From NCBI RefSeq assembly GCF_030867095.1, contig NC_081831.1, positions 41,725,319 through 41,789,318 of the forward strand: a stretch of DNA of 64,000 bases, written 5' to 3'. This document shows, one piece after another, positions 11,819-23,960 of this stretch. This DNA is from Alligator mississippiensis. Its lineage: Eukaryota; Chordata; Crocodylia; Alligatoridae. The stretch's first letter is position 1. Each line of letters opens with the position of its first letter. A program made the translations under genes and the position numbers. The notes under the pieces are model-generated. The model saw only the letters and a list, made by a program, of their open reading frames with translations. It did not search any database and was not told the DNA's origin.

Positions 11819-14800
11819 GTAAGCTGTAGAGGAAGGCTGCCAGCAAAGACTTGTATTCACCATAACATTAACAAATTCAAACAGTTGTAGTAGCAGCTGC
11901 CACTGGCAGAGCTTGCCTGAGCTGAGAGAGTGGCTACTTTACTTTGGGATGAGAAGAAAGCAACAGTATTTTAAATCTATGTTATATAGCACTTTTATCC
12001 TGAAATGCGGAAGTATATTATATACAGTGGCAATGAAATGCAGCCACCTTTAAAGTGGAAGGTGACAGTCAGAGAATGCAGCACACTGTCTGGTTGTAGG
12101 GTGAGAGGAAAAGTTGGGCAAACCCTCTATTCCTAAAAGAAGTACCATGGAATATTTAAGAAATGCAAAACTCTAGAACTCTTGGTTCAGAGATGATACC
12201 TTTTATTAAAGCAACTAAGAAATCGCAAAAAAAAAAATATTTTTTTCTGCAAACTTTTGGGCACATGCACACTTCCTCAGACTCAGGGAAAATTAAAGAT
12301 ACTAAAAAGTTCCCATAGATAGAAAATAAACTTCATTTTTGCACAGAGGAAGCTGAAGGTGGAAGTCTGTTCCTCTAGGTCCGTGAGAGTGTCTTTGTGA
12401 GTTGCTCTTTGATGTGCAGATAAGGCAGGATTCCTTCCCTGGTGGTGTCAGATGGCAGAAAGGCAGGGAGGTATAGAAATCTTTCTTGTTGTTCAGTAAT
12501 GAAGTTTAAATTCAAAATCGGCTAAAATTTTGCACCTTCCATGTTTTAGGGATGTATTTGGTAGCCGTGTTGATTTGAGACAAAAAGAAATGCAAAATTC
12601 TAGAACTCTTGCTTCAGAGATGATACCTTTTATTAGACCAACTAAGAGGGGTGCGTGTGCCCGAAAGCTTGCAGAAAAAGATCTTTTTTTTTTTTTTTTT
12701 TTTTGCAATTTCTTAGTTGGTTTAATACAAGGTATCATCTCTGAACCAAGAGTTCTAGAGTTTTGTATTTCTTTTTGTCTTAGACCAATGCAGCTACCAA
12801 ATGCATCCTTGAAAAATGTAAGCAGGTAAGAGCTTGTTTTTTAAGGCATTATCTGAAAGGATTTTCACATAGTAAACTGAATTGAACTCAGTGTGTACAC
12901 CTCATCAGAGTGAAAAGATATTACCCCACCAAGAAATCCTAGACACCACCCTAAATTTCCCTCCCCACCATCCCCATCTCCAAAAGCCAACAAATCTATT
13001 TAAGCAAACAGTTGAGAAGAAATAAGCAGTAAGCTGTGCCCTGAAGACCACCAGACTCAAGCTCTGACAGATAAGGAACAAAGTGGATTCCACAATCAAG
13101 TCCTTATTGCAAAAGCTGCCTCCTGTCTTCAGACATAAATATTAGGAATATAGCAAAAGTGCATCTTTGGATGACAACTGCATTGATAGCACATAGAGAG
13201 GTGCATTTTCAGACTGCCAGCCCCAAAACCCATTAGCATCTTATAAACAGATGTCAGCACCTTGAAAGCTATCTAGGAAATAAAAAAAGGAAGTCAGAAA
13301 GTCTTTGTAGAATTGGTATGACATCTTTCCTACAGTCAGTACTATCAAACAATCAGACGGCTCAAATGGCCAGGAATTGCAGCTGTCGTGTAGTCTTCAA
13401 GTATGGCTCTTCTTCAAGGAGACGTAAAGAGCCATTCTGGAAGTCATAAGGGCATGGATAGGTCCATCTTTCTCATTCTACATATGGGTGGACACAGGAT
13501 ATTTAGGTTTATGGGAATAAAGATCTACCTCTTTTTCCAAACCTCCCAAATTCACCTCTAGGTAAATTTTGAGGAGACTGAAATACTTAGACTTTATATC
13601 AAAGAGACATTCTGGTTAAACACATACATTCTAGAAAAAAACAGTCCTGTTCTAACATGGGACCGTATCATTCTCTTTCTCACATCTCTCTCAGACACCC
13701 CTCAAATGACTCTCACAAATACTAAAGATATCTGGAATACAGAGGAGGTATCAGAAGGTTCAGAGTTTGATGATACCTGGGACCCAAGGGAGCAACCACA
13801 GTAAGTGTAACAGAGCTGAGATGGTGTACAAGGATTTTGAGTAGCACTAATCCAAGCAGTTTCTATGTAACACATAGCATGGTTAGAGTGAAGTGCACCC
13901 AGCTGAAAAGCTTGTCTCATTGAAGAACAGAATGGATGTATGCTGACTGCCCTTACCTCCAAAACAGTAACAGTTATACATGGTGTTTATCTCCCTTGTG
14001 GTGGCCCTCTAATCCCATAACAAAAATGTAGAGTCAGATTCTTATTATAGATAGGGTTTAAGAAGACCAGCATTCTAATTGACTAGCATTCAGACAAACT
14101 AAGTTTCTTTAGGAACAAACTGGGTTCAGCTGCTACATCTCCCCATATTAGTAAGAGATCCATTTCCTTGATGACTCTATACTGTATTTTGAGTATTTCT
14201 GTTGATTACCCAAAGAATTCTCCCAACAGTAGGTGTACAGGGAAACACCTACTGTTGGGAGAATATTTGACTAATAGTGTTACCCTTCTCATGGATTGTA
14301 TTCAATCAGAGAGTATAAAAGGACATCCTAAAAATATTAACAGACTTCTCCTTTCCTTCTGTTAAGTAAAACAATCTCAAATAGATACCATCAAGCACAT
14401 TTGGTTGTAAACAGCCCTGAAAAAATTAGGAAAATCCTTTAGCTCCACATGGTCAAATTATATAAAAACCAGGCTCGGCTGATATAGACTAGCTTAACTG
14501 AAATCAGCCGTCCTGTGTAACATACAGCAGATTGAAGATCTCACCCAGAGTTTCTACTTCTCAGTGTCTATTTTGCCATTCAATTGCCTGATCTAGAAAC
14601 TGGGCTGAATCCCCTTTAAACTTAGAATGTGGGACATCTTTGAAAGTCTTCTGTATCACCTTCCATTATGCATTTATGTGCACTTGTGAATCCTTTTTTA
14701 TTTAAACGGCCACCTGTGGGTGCACCCACATATGCAGGCATGTGCACTTGCAGCAGCTCAAATAGGAGTGGCACAAATTTGAGCCAGGGATTTTGCCTCA

Positions 14801-17800
14801 GCGCATATGCCCAGACATGCACTTTGTTGTGGGGCAAGATGTGCCACTTGAGGCAAAATAACCCTGCCCAGCTCCCCCCAGATCTGCAGCCGGGGGAGCT
14901 AAGTATACAAATCTGCCCTGGCAAGCAGCTCACGGCTACTTTCTCCCAGGAGCTTCTGGGGTGGTGTTACCCATGTCGGAGACCTCCTGGACTATGATAG
15001 GCAGGAGTGGGTGGATCCTGCTAGCTGTGCTGGCGCATGGGTCTACCCACAACATGTGCGACCTGCCATCTGGTCCCGGAGGTGAAATCTGCACTACCTC
15101 CTGATACCCTTGCCCCTGTTGAACAGGTCCTGTGTGGTGGCAGTCCCCATCCCCCTATGTCCTCCAGCCCACCAGAGTTTGTCATGGGGCCAGCACCTGG
15201 CCCAGCCTCACAGCGCTCCCTGCTCCACCATCTTAGCTGGCTGGAGGACACCAAACCAGTTCGCTTTTCCACTGTCCATTGCCAACACCTCTACACATTT
15301 GTGTGCTGCACGATCAATCATACTGCCCTTGCATCCTACACAGACACCAAGTAGTGGGACCTGCTTGGCGAGGGTGTAGCTGGGGCACCTCAGTGGCTGA
15401 ATCTGTACTCCACCCTCATCTCACAAGCCACTGGGGACCTCAGTTGGTGGCTCCTCCATGGAGCCATCACCATAGGCGTGTATGTGGCAAGCTTCATGGA
15501 CACCCTAGCCTCCTGCCCCTTCTATGGGCAGAGGCAGACCCTGGAGCCCGTGACCCTCGAGTGTGCCAAGCTGCAGCCCCTCCACCTGCAGAACCTCCTC
15601 CTGAGGTTCTGATTGAATTTCACCCCCCACCTTTTTGTTTTTGGCCACCCCATCCATGGCCTCACCAAGTCCTGACCTCCTGGTCAACCTTCTTCTGGCC
15701 CTGGCCAAGTGGGTCCTGTACTTGACCAGGAAGGAATCTCTGGCCGGGAAGGTCTGTTCAGCATGTACAAAGCCCAGGTCACACAGCACCGTGTCACTGC
15801 CAGCTGGGCCACAGCCACGCTCGCTGCTGCTGCTGCTGCAGGAGGCAGGTGGGTTGTAGATGTGTGGCAGCCCCTGTTCAAGCCCCTCCACCAGCCCACC
15901 CACAGACCACACATCCCCAAACCCCCCGCTATTCCTCACACCCTCCAACATCCCTCCACCACTCCTCACACCCCCTACAGCCACAAATCCCTCCACCCCC
16001 ATGTCCCTAACTTATTTGTGACAGCATCTGGGATCCTGGTCATGCAGGGTCCTTGCCCTGCTCTTCTGCTTGCCCCAGCAGGCTAAGGGTGCATGACCCA
16101 TGTGCTGGGGGCAGCAGAAGCACCATAGAGATGCTCTGGACAGAAATCAGAGTATCTCTTGGGAGGACTGGCTCCTGGGTTACCTCAGGGCACAGTCAGG
16201 AACCATGCCCTGCCCCGCTTTTTACCCCTGTGTTTTATTTTGATACATGGATATCCAGGTATCAAATTTTGAGCCCATGCTGCAAATATACAGCATGGGG
16301 AATGTTTTTTTGTTCCCAGCATGCCTTTGATGGCAAGAGGCATGCACAGGCTCATCTGGACGTTACCTGTGAGGCTTTTTATCCCTCTTTATTTGACCTG
16401 TTGGCATAAGATATGTTTGTCCAAAGCTAAAAAGGACCAAACTCTTAAGCTAGTCAGTCTCTGCTTTGGGAGGGCCAGCTTTTGTTCAGCCCTGGGTAAT
16501 CAAGAACTGTGTTGCACAGATAAGATAAGCGTATACATTTTTGTAATATTTCATGCCCCAAAAGGAAAATAGGTGGCGTTAAAGGTAAATCTAGAGCTGT
16601 TATTAGACAGATATTATACTAACTGAGAGACTAGGATTGTGTTACATGCCTGTCCATTACAGACACGAAAAGAGCCTTTTTCTGTATGCTCCATCCACCA
16701 GTCATTCAGAGATAATTTTCTCTATTTATTTTGTTTAATTTTCTAGAAGTAATATATGGCCTAAGTACAATCTTTAGTTGTATTTCCTTGTTCATTAGTG
16801 ATCAGCCAAATGAGAACTCATAATTCCAGATTTTCTGCATGCTGAACTAGACAGATTGATTTGGGAAAAAAATTCAATTGCCAAATGGAAAATAATTAAA
16901 AGTAGCACAGAGCTATGTTATTCTCAGGTTCCAAGAGAATATTATGACTGATGGAGAAGAGCACAGTACAGTTAGTAGAATGATTACTTGACAGCATTCT
17001 TTTCAAATGTTTTCCCCAGAAGGGCTGTTTTGGTTATATAAAAGATAAGTATCACATTCATATGGTTCAATTTTCATTGTCTTATCCCTTATCTTTGCAA
17101 AGCCTGATAGTGCTATGGACACAGCTTGTTCAGCACCTCCTGAGGAGTTAGAGGGTGACCCAATACTCATCTTGTGTGCTTCAGCTAACTATGACAGACA
17201 GTGGTGATCTGACTAAATTCTCAATGGAAGTGTCCCCTTGAACGCCAGAAAGTGGGAAACAAAGAGCTCCAGCTGACGTGGGAGGGCCGACATTCCCAGT
17301 AAAAACATACATTACCCTTTGTTGCCTGCTTTCCCTTGATGTGGAGCTTCATGTGGGGTCAATAACTAGTTTTATCTGTGTCAGGTATGAGATTTTATTC
17401 AAACAGCAGGTGGGAACAGAGGACATCTTCCTGGGGATGAGCAGGAAGGACCCATCTACAGCCTGCTGCGAGGACATGCTGGTGAGCAAAATGCCCTTCT
17501 CCTATTCCTTCCCTCCTTCCATTCCTTGTGGCCTCCTCCTCTCTTTCTTGATGTCTCAGTCAAACACAGTGTATAACTACAAAGCTGTGTTATTTTCTTT
17601 TAGACTGCAGATCTCCTCAGCAGCTTTCTGTGAATCTGCCATTGCTGCTGTCTGTGCTGTGCTGCCACATAGGCATGCAGCTCCTTCAGAACTTGTTGTA
17701 TTCAAACATTACACAATCCATACTGACCCATGGGCTAAGTTTACACCTAATGTATGTAAAAGCAGCCCCCACAGGGAATTATACTCACGTCAGTATGACT

Positions 17801-20800
17801 CTTGTTATTGGGGTAAAGTTTAGATCCTTCCTTGAGCAGCAGGTTTGGGGGTTGGACTAAATGTACAATCCCATGTATCAGATTGTGTCCCTTTACTTTA
17901 TGGTTAGGAACACTTCCCTTCTACAGCAATTAGATGGAACAAAACTTTTTTGGGTTCTTTCTCCATTTGATTTGGGATGAGGCTGGGTCTCACCAGAGTG
18001 AATGCAAAATACTCATTTTGTACATTCTGAACTCAGGGTTTTTGCAGATGGTAGGGGTATCTGTAAACACTAGAAATGTGCTGAAAGCAACTGTTTGCAT
18101 TTTTTCATCTTTCTACTCTTACAAATGCCATGCTCTGGCACTCTGGAATCAAATGGATCATAAGGAGGCTGCTTATTTCTTATGGATTGTAATAGTGCAA
18201 AACTAATCCCAGCCTTGTTTGTACCTGTAATTTCAGATTAGAATCAAACTCCCAGATACAAAGTCCTCCGATATTACTCTAGACATTCAGGAGAAGATCC
18301 TTGACCTTCGAACCCCCAAAAAGTAAGTGAAGCAGCATGGTTAGAAGCTGGTACTGTTTTTTCTCTCAAATGAAGTATACCCAAGTTTTCAGCTGATGGA
18401 ATACAGGCAGTCCTTGACTTATGACTTTTCGAGTTACAACAAATGGCATTTATGATATTTGTAAATTGACACCCTGTTTCAAGGTTCCCACATGGGTTTT
18501 GCTTATGATAGGCAGCACAGCTGCATCCAGCTGGTAAATCTGTTGTGGTGGGGGCGAAGGGGGAGGGAAGGGAGCATGGGGGCGCAGATCAACGTCCCCA
18601 CAGTTACGGAGGGATTGGTGACTGGGGCTGGGGCAAGCACTGTCCATGGAGGGGGTGGGGCAGCTTGTGCTGCTGCATGTCGCTAGTTCAAGAGCTGCTT
18701 GTGTAGTAGCTCATCCAGTGTCTCTCGCTGCTGCTCCCACCACCAGACCAGGAGGGCATGGGGCGGGGCCATGTGCCCCAGGATCTGTGCAAGGCGGCTG
18801 GGTCTGGGGCTGCTCTGGGCAGAAGGGAGAAGGTGCTGGGAGCGAGGGCTATACCTCGCCACCACTTGCCTAGCTAGCATGGGGCCAGCATGAGACTGAG
18901 CCACTTTGCTGCCTCTGGACAAGTGGCATGCAACGGCAGGAGCTGACCCAGCCTCCCCGCGCCTCCCAGATGAGCAGCAGCTTCACCCTGGCTGGGCAAG
19001 CAGCAGCAAGGCATGGAGGGGGGGTGTGCCTCCGGATTGGGGTGAGATGGGCAGTGGAGTGGAGGCTATGGGGAGGCTGTAGCAAGTTTTCGGGCAGCAC
19101 ACGCCCCGCCATGCTCTGCCATCACTCATCCATTCAGGGCAAAGCTGCTGCTTGTCCAGGAGCTGCAGGGAGGCCTGTCCGGCTCTTGCCACTGTGTGCC
19201 ACTTACGCAAAGGCAGCACAGTGGCTCAGCCTTGCACTAGCCCCATACTGGCTGGGCAAGCAGCAGGGGGGCCAAAGCCCCCGCTCCCAGTGCTTTCTGC
19301 CCAGAGTACAGCCCTGTGTAGCCCCCACCCTGCACAGATCCTGGGGCACACATGCCCACCTCATGCCCTCCCAGACAGGTGGCAGGAGCAGTGGCTAGAG
19401 CCACTGGACAAGCCACCACACAAGCAGCTCCTGGAATGGTGGCGCACAGCAGCACGAGCTGCCCTACCCCCTCCCTGGGCAGTGCTTGCCCCAGCCCCAG
19501 CCCCAGTCCCTCCCTCACTGCGGGGGCATTGATCTGCACCCCCACGTCCCTTCCCTCCCCCCCACCACAACAGACTTACCAGTTGGACACAACTGGAATC
19601 AATCCCCCATATATAACTTTGTTCCTATGGGAAAATTGGTTCTGAGTTACGATGTTTCAGCTTAAGACATAGTTTGTAGGAACCAATTGTGTTGTAAGTC
19701 TGAGGACTGCCTGTACATGGTAGCATGCAAAAGTGATGCTGCAGATAGGTTTATTTAATTTCACTTGAGAAATACCAAGACTGAAACCAGCCACTAACAA
19801 TCTTTTAGGTTAATTGTAGGGCTTGGATTCTCTGAAAGTAACATCTGTGACTTCTCTGGCAACTGTAGCCTTGAAACACAGACTTTTGCTAAATGAAACA
19901 GCTAACCAACTGAACCATCCTTTCAGTCATCTAAAATTGCTCCTACAGTTCTAAATGCATACTTGCATGTGTGGCACATAGATGCCAATTGTACATGTAT
20001 GCAGCTGCAAACAGAAGACATACATGCACAATTTCAGAGGCCATGAGCCAGCTTGCCCTTCTCCTTGGTGATACCCTTGCAGGTCCTAGAATCTTTGTGA
20101 GATTTCTCTTATGGCATTTTCCTCTGAATTCTTCCACAGTGGGAAACTTAATTAGAACTTCCTCAGGAGAAAGTGAAGATCTGGCCTGTAAACCCTGTGA
20201 ATTCCTTAGGCTCCCACTGTCTGGGACTGCACTGAATGGGACTCCCTAGCTAATGCTTGTGTCTGGGATTCCCAGTGAAGTCATTCTTCATTTAACTCAG
20301 TTTCATGCTGTTGGTCTGCATTGAGAACAGAAAGGTTCTGCTAGTGGATTTAAGGGGCATATTCTGGATTAAGGCTAAGGGAATTGCTTCCCAGAGAAAA
20401 CCATAGGACCAGCTTCATTCCCGGCATAACTCCATTAAATTAATGCAGTTCTGTTGACTCTGAACTCTGAAAATAACAAAGCAGAAGGAATACTTATTCA
20501 GACAATAACTCATGACTCGGCAGAAATGACATTTGGCAAAATCAGACAACTGATACTGCATAGTTAGGAAAACAACTTCCTGTTCCTTTTGCAATACTGT
20601 ATCTTTGAGTCAGGGATTTGCCACACATCTAACTTCCACCTGCTTCAAGTCCTGAATCCAGCAAGTCAAAGATCCTTAGTACATCTGAAGTCTGCATGAG
20701 AGAGTGTTTGGGCTAGTGCTGCTTTTGTGCGGGTAGATGCAAATCTTTTCAGTATATCCTATAGTCTCAGAAAATCCTCAGTAACTGCTGGGTACAGCTG

Positions 20801-22492
20801 AGAAGTGGGGCGTGCAAAGGAAATGGTAGTCTTCTCTGACTGTGGGCCTGGTTCTGAGTTAGTTCAGTTTCTAGCTGCTTTAGGCCATTCTGAACGATGT
20901 CAACTCCTAGTGCCTCATTCTAGTGGCCAGGCACTGGAGGTTTCTAGCCATCCCAGCTCCAGCTACTCCTCCTGGGTATGGGTGCAACACACAACCAACA
21001 TGCCTTAGATCTTAGTTGAAAGCAGCTTGGAGGCTGTGCTGCTCTGTGGCATCCAGGGACTTTACAATAAGTGGAGTACTTCTTGGCTAGACATATCCTC
21101 CCTTATTGTCAATGGACTGGCCAAGCCTTTAATCAGACTGCTCCCATTCCTTTGCCTTACTGGGGAAGATAGGTTACCTCTTCCTGTGCTACATTCTCTG
21201 CAAATACATGTTGAGACCATATTTCAGATTTTCACCATTGTGATATCATAAGTGTGTCTTGTTGTTACTCTGATTTTAAAATGCACAACTCTGCAGCAGC
21301 AAGAGCTGTGCAGAGAGCCCCACAATCCATTACTGGGGGCATTTTTACACGTGGTGTAGAACACAGCTCCAGGCACTTTAATTAGCAAGCCATGGTAATT
21401 GAAAGCATCCATGCATCACATGTATCAGCATCACTGCGTGTCCCCACGCTGAAAAAATGGTGGCAGGGTACTTTGAAATAAAAAATGTTTGATAAACTTT
21501 AGTTCAAAGTACACCACCGCCATTTTCAGCGCAGAGATGCATGGTAACACTGATACATGTGACACAGAAGGCTGCCAGAGCACATGGGTGTCTGATGCCT
21601 CTTGAGTCATGGGGGGCCTGTGCCCCCCCATTACCAGTCAAGGTGTGCGGGGGCTCCCCTTGCCGCCAATCCTGCTGACCTGAGGGGGTGTCCCCTGGTG
21701 GCTGATCCCGCTGGCCGGGGGGTAGCGATCTCACTCACCAGAAAAGCGGCCATGCTGCTTCTGGAAGTCCCACGGCCACTTCTGGAAGTGGCACGGCTGC
21801 TTTTCCTGGCTGCCCTGCTCCCCAACCAGCTCTTGCAGGGGGGCCACTGGTACTCCCACCTGCCCCCCAGCCCGCCGGCTAAACAGGGAGCATGACCTGG
21901 CAGGGGGTGCACCAGCACTCGGGGTGCACGTGCAACCCTGTGCAACCTCTACATGTTACCCCTGCTGGAGCACATCAATTTCTGTGCTCCAGCAGACTTG
22001 ATTAATTACTGTATTAAAGACTGGATTCCCAGCATATTGGAGCAGGCTCCAACATGTATAGGAGCCCTGGAAGTATTTGTCACAGCACACAGCCAACAGC
22101 ATCCATGCACGCGTATGGGAACCCTGAAACTATTTGTCACAGTACAAAACCAAGAGCATGTGGGGAGAGAACCAGTGTTGGGAGTATTCCACTTTCTTCT
22201 GGAGTTGAGCATGAGTTGTTCAAGAAACCCCACAACCTCCTGAAAGAATCACCATAACTTTAAGTAGACCACCGAACTCTGGCTTTTGGATAAACCAAGT
22301 CACTTGCATTTCCTTTTCTATTACTTTCTTAATATAAAAATTCCTTGTGTCCTGTTTCCTAGGAAGCTGCTACTGCACCTCCCTTACCCTGTGGACAGCA
22401 AGAATGGAAAAGCTTTTTTCATCTCAGAAAAGGAGACCTTGGAAGTCACCTTAAGGATGACGAGAGAGTTGGACTTCATCAACTTTTCTTAA
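11752..22492 (+). CDS. DNAAF6: DNAAF6 (PIH1D3), dynein axonemal assembly factor 6; five 3' exons
   Basis: DNAAF6 is a PIH1-family co-chaperone that works in the cytoplasm with HSP90 and other DNAAF proteins to pre-assemble axonemal dynein arms; loss in humans causes X-linked primary ciliary dyskinesia. Five exons (11752-11818, 13695-13800, 17385-17481, 18237-18322, 22363-22492) join in phase and give about 160 residues against 214 in the human protein. Recognisable stretches are MSPGNIGP, the acidic [16 protein letters not shown] segment, [24 protein letters not shown] and the C-terminal RELDFINFS. The last three exons form the CS-like (p23-like) domain. The frame has no lesion, so the gene looks functional. 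The N-terminal exon was not found. Confidence 0.95.
12150..12290 (-). mobile_element. Penelope-like 3' tail
   Basis: On the minus strand this reads 'gaggaagtgtgcatgtgccc', an A/T run, then 'ttagttgctttaataaaagg' and the ggtatcatctctgaacc block. It is the same tail family as 12550-12806. It lies in the first recognised intron of DNAAF6. Confidence 0.6.
12550..12806. mobile_element. Inverted (hairpin) pair of Penelope-like tails
   Basis: The left arm (about 12550-12650) and right arm (about 12706-12806) are reverse complements, from 'ggatgtatttggtagccgtg' inwards to 'accaactaaga'. The middle holds the cgaaagcttgcag motif and a T run. Penelope-like elements often insert as partial inverted tandems with this layout. 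It is intronic and has no coding content. Confidence 0.65.
13695..13800 (+). CDS. DNAAF6: DNAAF6 exon b (phase 1 to 2)
   Basis: A 106-bp exon with acceptor ctctctcag and donor gtaagt. It encodes the acidic linker [19 protein letters not shown] ending in TWDPREQPQ, matching human [21 protein letters not shown] closely. Confidence 0.96.
13801..14870. other. DNAAF6 intron, no feature recognised
   Basis: AT-rich intronic DNA. A short imperfect inverted repeat around 14218-14262 (ctcccaacagtaggtg / cacctactgttgggag) can form a hairpin. No other feature was seen. Confidence 0.5.
14880..15860 (+). mobile_element. L1-Tx1 clade LINE, C-terminal ORF2 fragment
   Basis: Pieces typical of the Tx1-clade ORF2 C-terminus are readable: [23 protein letters not shown], a zinc-finger-like [17 protein letters not shown] and [11 protein letters not shown], then [14 protein letters not shown]. 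Reverse transcriptase and endonuclease are absent, so it is 5'-truncated. Frame changes and stops break it (for example the stop near 15611). It lies in DNAAF6 intron b-c. The region is much richer in GC than the surrounding intron. Confidence 0.75.
15861..17384. other. DNAAF6 intron, no feature recognised
   Basis: A C-rich stretch to about 16080 (possibly still LINE tail) is followed by AT-rich unique-looking DNA up to the next acceptor. Confidence 0.5.
17385..17481 (+). CDS. DNAAF6: DNAAF6 exon c (phase 2 to 0)
   Basis: A 97-bp exon with acceptor ctgtgtcag and donor gtgagc. It encodes [32 protein letters not shown]. The human protein has [18 protein letters not shown] at this place. It begins the CS-like domain. 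Confidence 0.97.
18237..18322 (+). CDS. DNAAF6: DNAAF6 exon d (phase 0 to 2)
   Basis: An 86-bp exon with acceptor taatttcag and donor gtaagt. It encodes [18 protein letters not shown] and [11 protein letters not shown], matching human KIKLPNTNPSDIQIDIQ and LDLRTPQKK. It is a beta-strand region of the CS-like domain. Confidence 0.97.
18404..19713. mobile_element. Tigger-type foldback MITE, 1.3 kb palindrome
   Basis: The ends CAGGCAGTCCTTGACTTA and (inverted) CAGGCAGTCCTCAGACTTA are flanked by TA on both sides, as expected for a Tc1/mariner (Tigger-like) element. Outer AT-rich parts and inner GC-rich parts both recur in inverse order. For example, 'ctgttgtggtggggg' near 18540 pairs with the matching block near 19570, and 'caagcagctcctgg' near 19420 pairs with its counterpart near 18690. 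Each arm is about 640 bp with the centre near 19060. No transposase is encoded. It lies in DNAAF6 intron d-e. Confidence 0.85.
19716..21330. other. DNAAF6 intron, no feature recognised
   Basis: Unique-looking intronic DNA. Short open frames are present but show no coding character. Confidence 0.5.
21333..21960. mobile_element. Palindromic MITE-like region with GC-rich insert
   Basis: Between 21405 and 21570, two arms mirror each other around 'ttgaaataaaaaatgtttg': catgtatcag, the acgctgaaaa..atggtgg block and gtactttgaa recur in reverse. A GC-rich block follows (21605-21945). Terminal repeats and target duplication could not be fixed, so the family is unknown and the boundaries are rough. 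Confidence 0.4.
21962..21995. repeat. Perfect 13-bp hairpin
   Basis: CTGCTGGAGCACA and TGTGCTCCAGCAG are exact reverse complements separated by an 8-base loop. It lies at the edge of the MITE-like region, so it may be part of that element rather than a host signal. Confidence 0.8.
22041..22165. repeat. Two tandem units, 57 bp apart
   Basis: The block 'tatttgtcacag' with matching flanks occurs at 22074 and 22131. The units are diverged and only two are present. Confidence 0.6.
22363..22492 (+). CDS. DNAAF6: DNAAF6 last coding exon (phase 2 to stop)
   Basis: This exon has acceptor gtttcctag. It encodes [20 protein letters not shown], then [18 protein letters not shown] and INFS with a TAA stop at 22490-22492. 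Human ends RELDIANFF. It completes the CS-like domain. Confidence 0.97.
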
Positions 22493-23960
22493 GGGCAGGG
22501 AGAATTAGGGAAAGTTTTCAAGCAGGAATTTACATGGCCTTGGAGTTGTCTCAGAACCTGACTGATAGCCAAGTGAGGGACTGTTCCCATTCAGAATGGG
22601 TGAGGAGGGACAGAATCCTGCTGCAGCTCCTTCTCAGACATTTGTATGATGCGGTAGACCATATTGTACTTTTCTTGAAGGTGAACAGGAAGCAGAAATG
22701 TTTTGGTTTTTCTTCCTATGGGAAATTTAGGCCTTGAAGTCACAACCCTACCATATCCCAACTCATCCCATTCCAAGTGTGGCCCAACATGCCAGGTGTC
22801 GTGGTATACAAAACACAAATGGGAGAAGTCTTTCCTGCCTCCTTGATAAATATCCCACAAAGATCATGGCTGCAGATGGTTTCTCATGGGCTTCTGCTGC
22901 TTACTGTTTAGGGTTCTCAGGTTAAGTCTTAATCTTGCCGTTAGGTTGTTCACATCACTCCATATCTCCAAAAGGGGTGAGTGGGATTATAGGTTCCGGG
23001 TCAGATCATAAACCCGCTGAAGTCAGTAGAAAGATACCTTGTTAGCTTCAAAGGGTTTGGATTAAGCCTCATATAGTGGTGTATAGCTTGTTCCAGGAGG
23101 TACAACTGAGGCCAGGATTCCTGTGTACTTAGTTTGAATGATTTGTCATGGGATTGGTACTGTTTAAATGATGCCTTAATATGCCATCTATGGTTAATTA
23201 AAATGTTATTCATACACTAATTCAAATTCTTGCACTGATACTTTTTGGAAGAGGTCAGGACTTATAACCAAAACATAAAATGGCAGGGAATACTGGGACA
23301 TACTCAGAGGGTCCTTTTAGCTTCCAAATCTTGTAGATACGCAGTATACCAGTTTACAGGTATGTTCATTATGAGTTGTGTATTTGCCGAGACTTTGTAA
23401 ACCACCAGTTACTTTTAAAATAGAAATGTCAGTAATTTCAACAGACAGTTTTGCAACATGCAGTGTGAGACTATCAGAAGGGAGAAGTCCAGAAAATGTT
23501 GTCAATACATTTAAATGGGGAATATTTTGATGTAAAAATTCCAGCAGTGTCGAAGTAAGATACAGTATTCTGCTTCTCTTTTTTGATCTAAGCAGTTTGC
23601 CCAAGTGCAGAGCTCTGCAGGTCATTTCCCTAGAAGAAGAAACTGATGGAATCTGGTTCTTTGATGCTTACTCTTACAGGAGTAATCAAACAACAGGAGA
23701 TAGTTTCTTTGTTCAAACCTTTGTCAGCTGGCATTTGGCTGGTAGCTGTCTTCTCAACAATGTGCTACCAGTGCTTCTGCTGAAAGCAAGGCCAGCACAG
23801 AGCACACTATACCAGCTGTGCAATTGTGAAGGAGCCTTCTTTGCTGTTTGTTTTCTTAGATGGCTGTTCCCACCAAGTTAAAGGTGGCAGAACAAGGCAG
23901 CATGCGCCTACATCCTGATTGTTGGCTTTCAAGAATAAATGTCAGAAATGTGTGGTACAA
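22493..23960 (+). promoter_or_regulatory. DNAAF6: DNAAF6 3' untranslated region with polyA signal candidates
   Basis: An ATTAAA lies at 23197-23202 and an AATAAA at 23934-23939. Either could end the transcript. No downstream gene was seen to limit it. The true end cannot be told from sequence alone. Confidence 0.4.
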
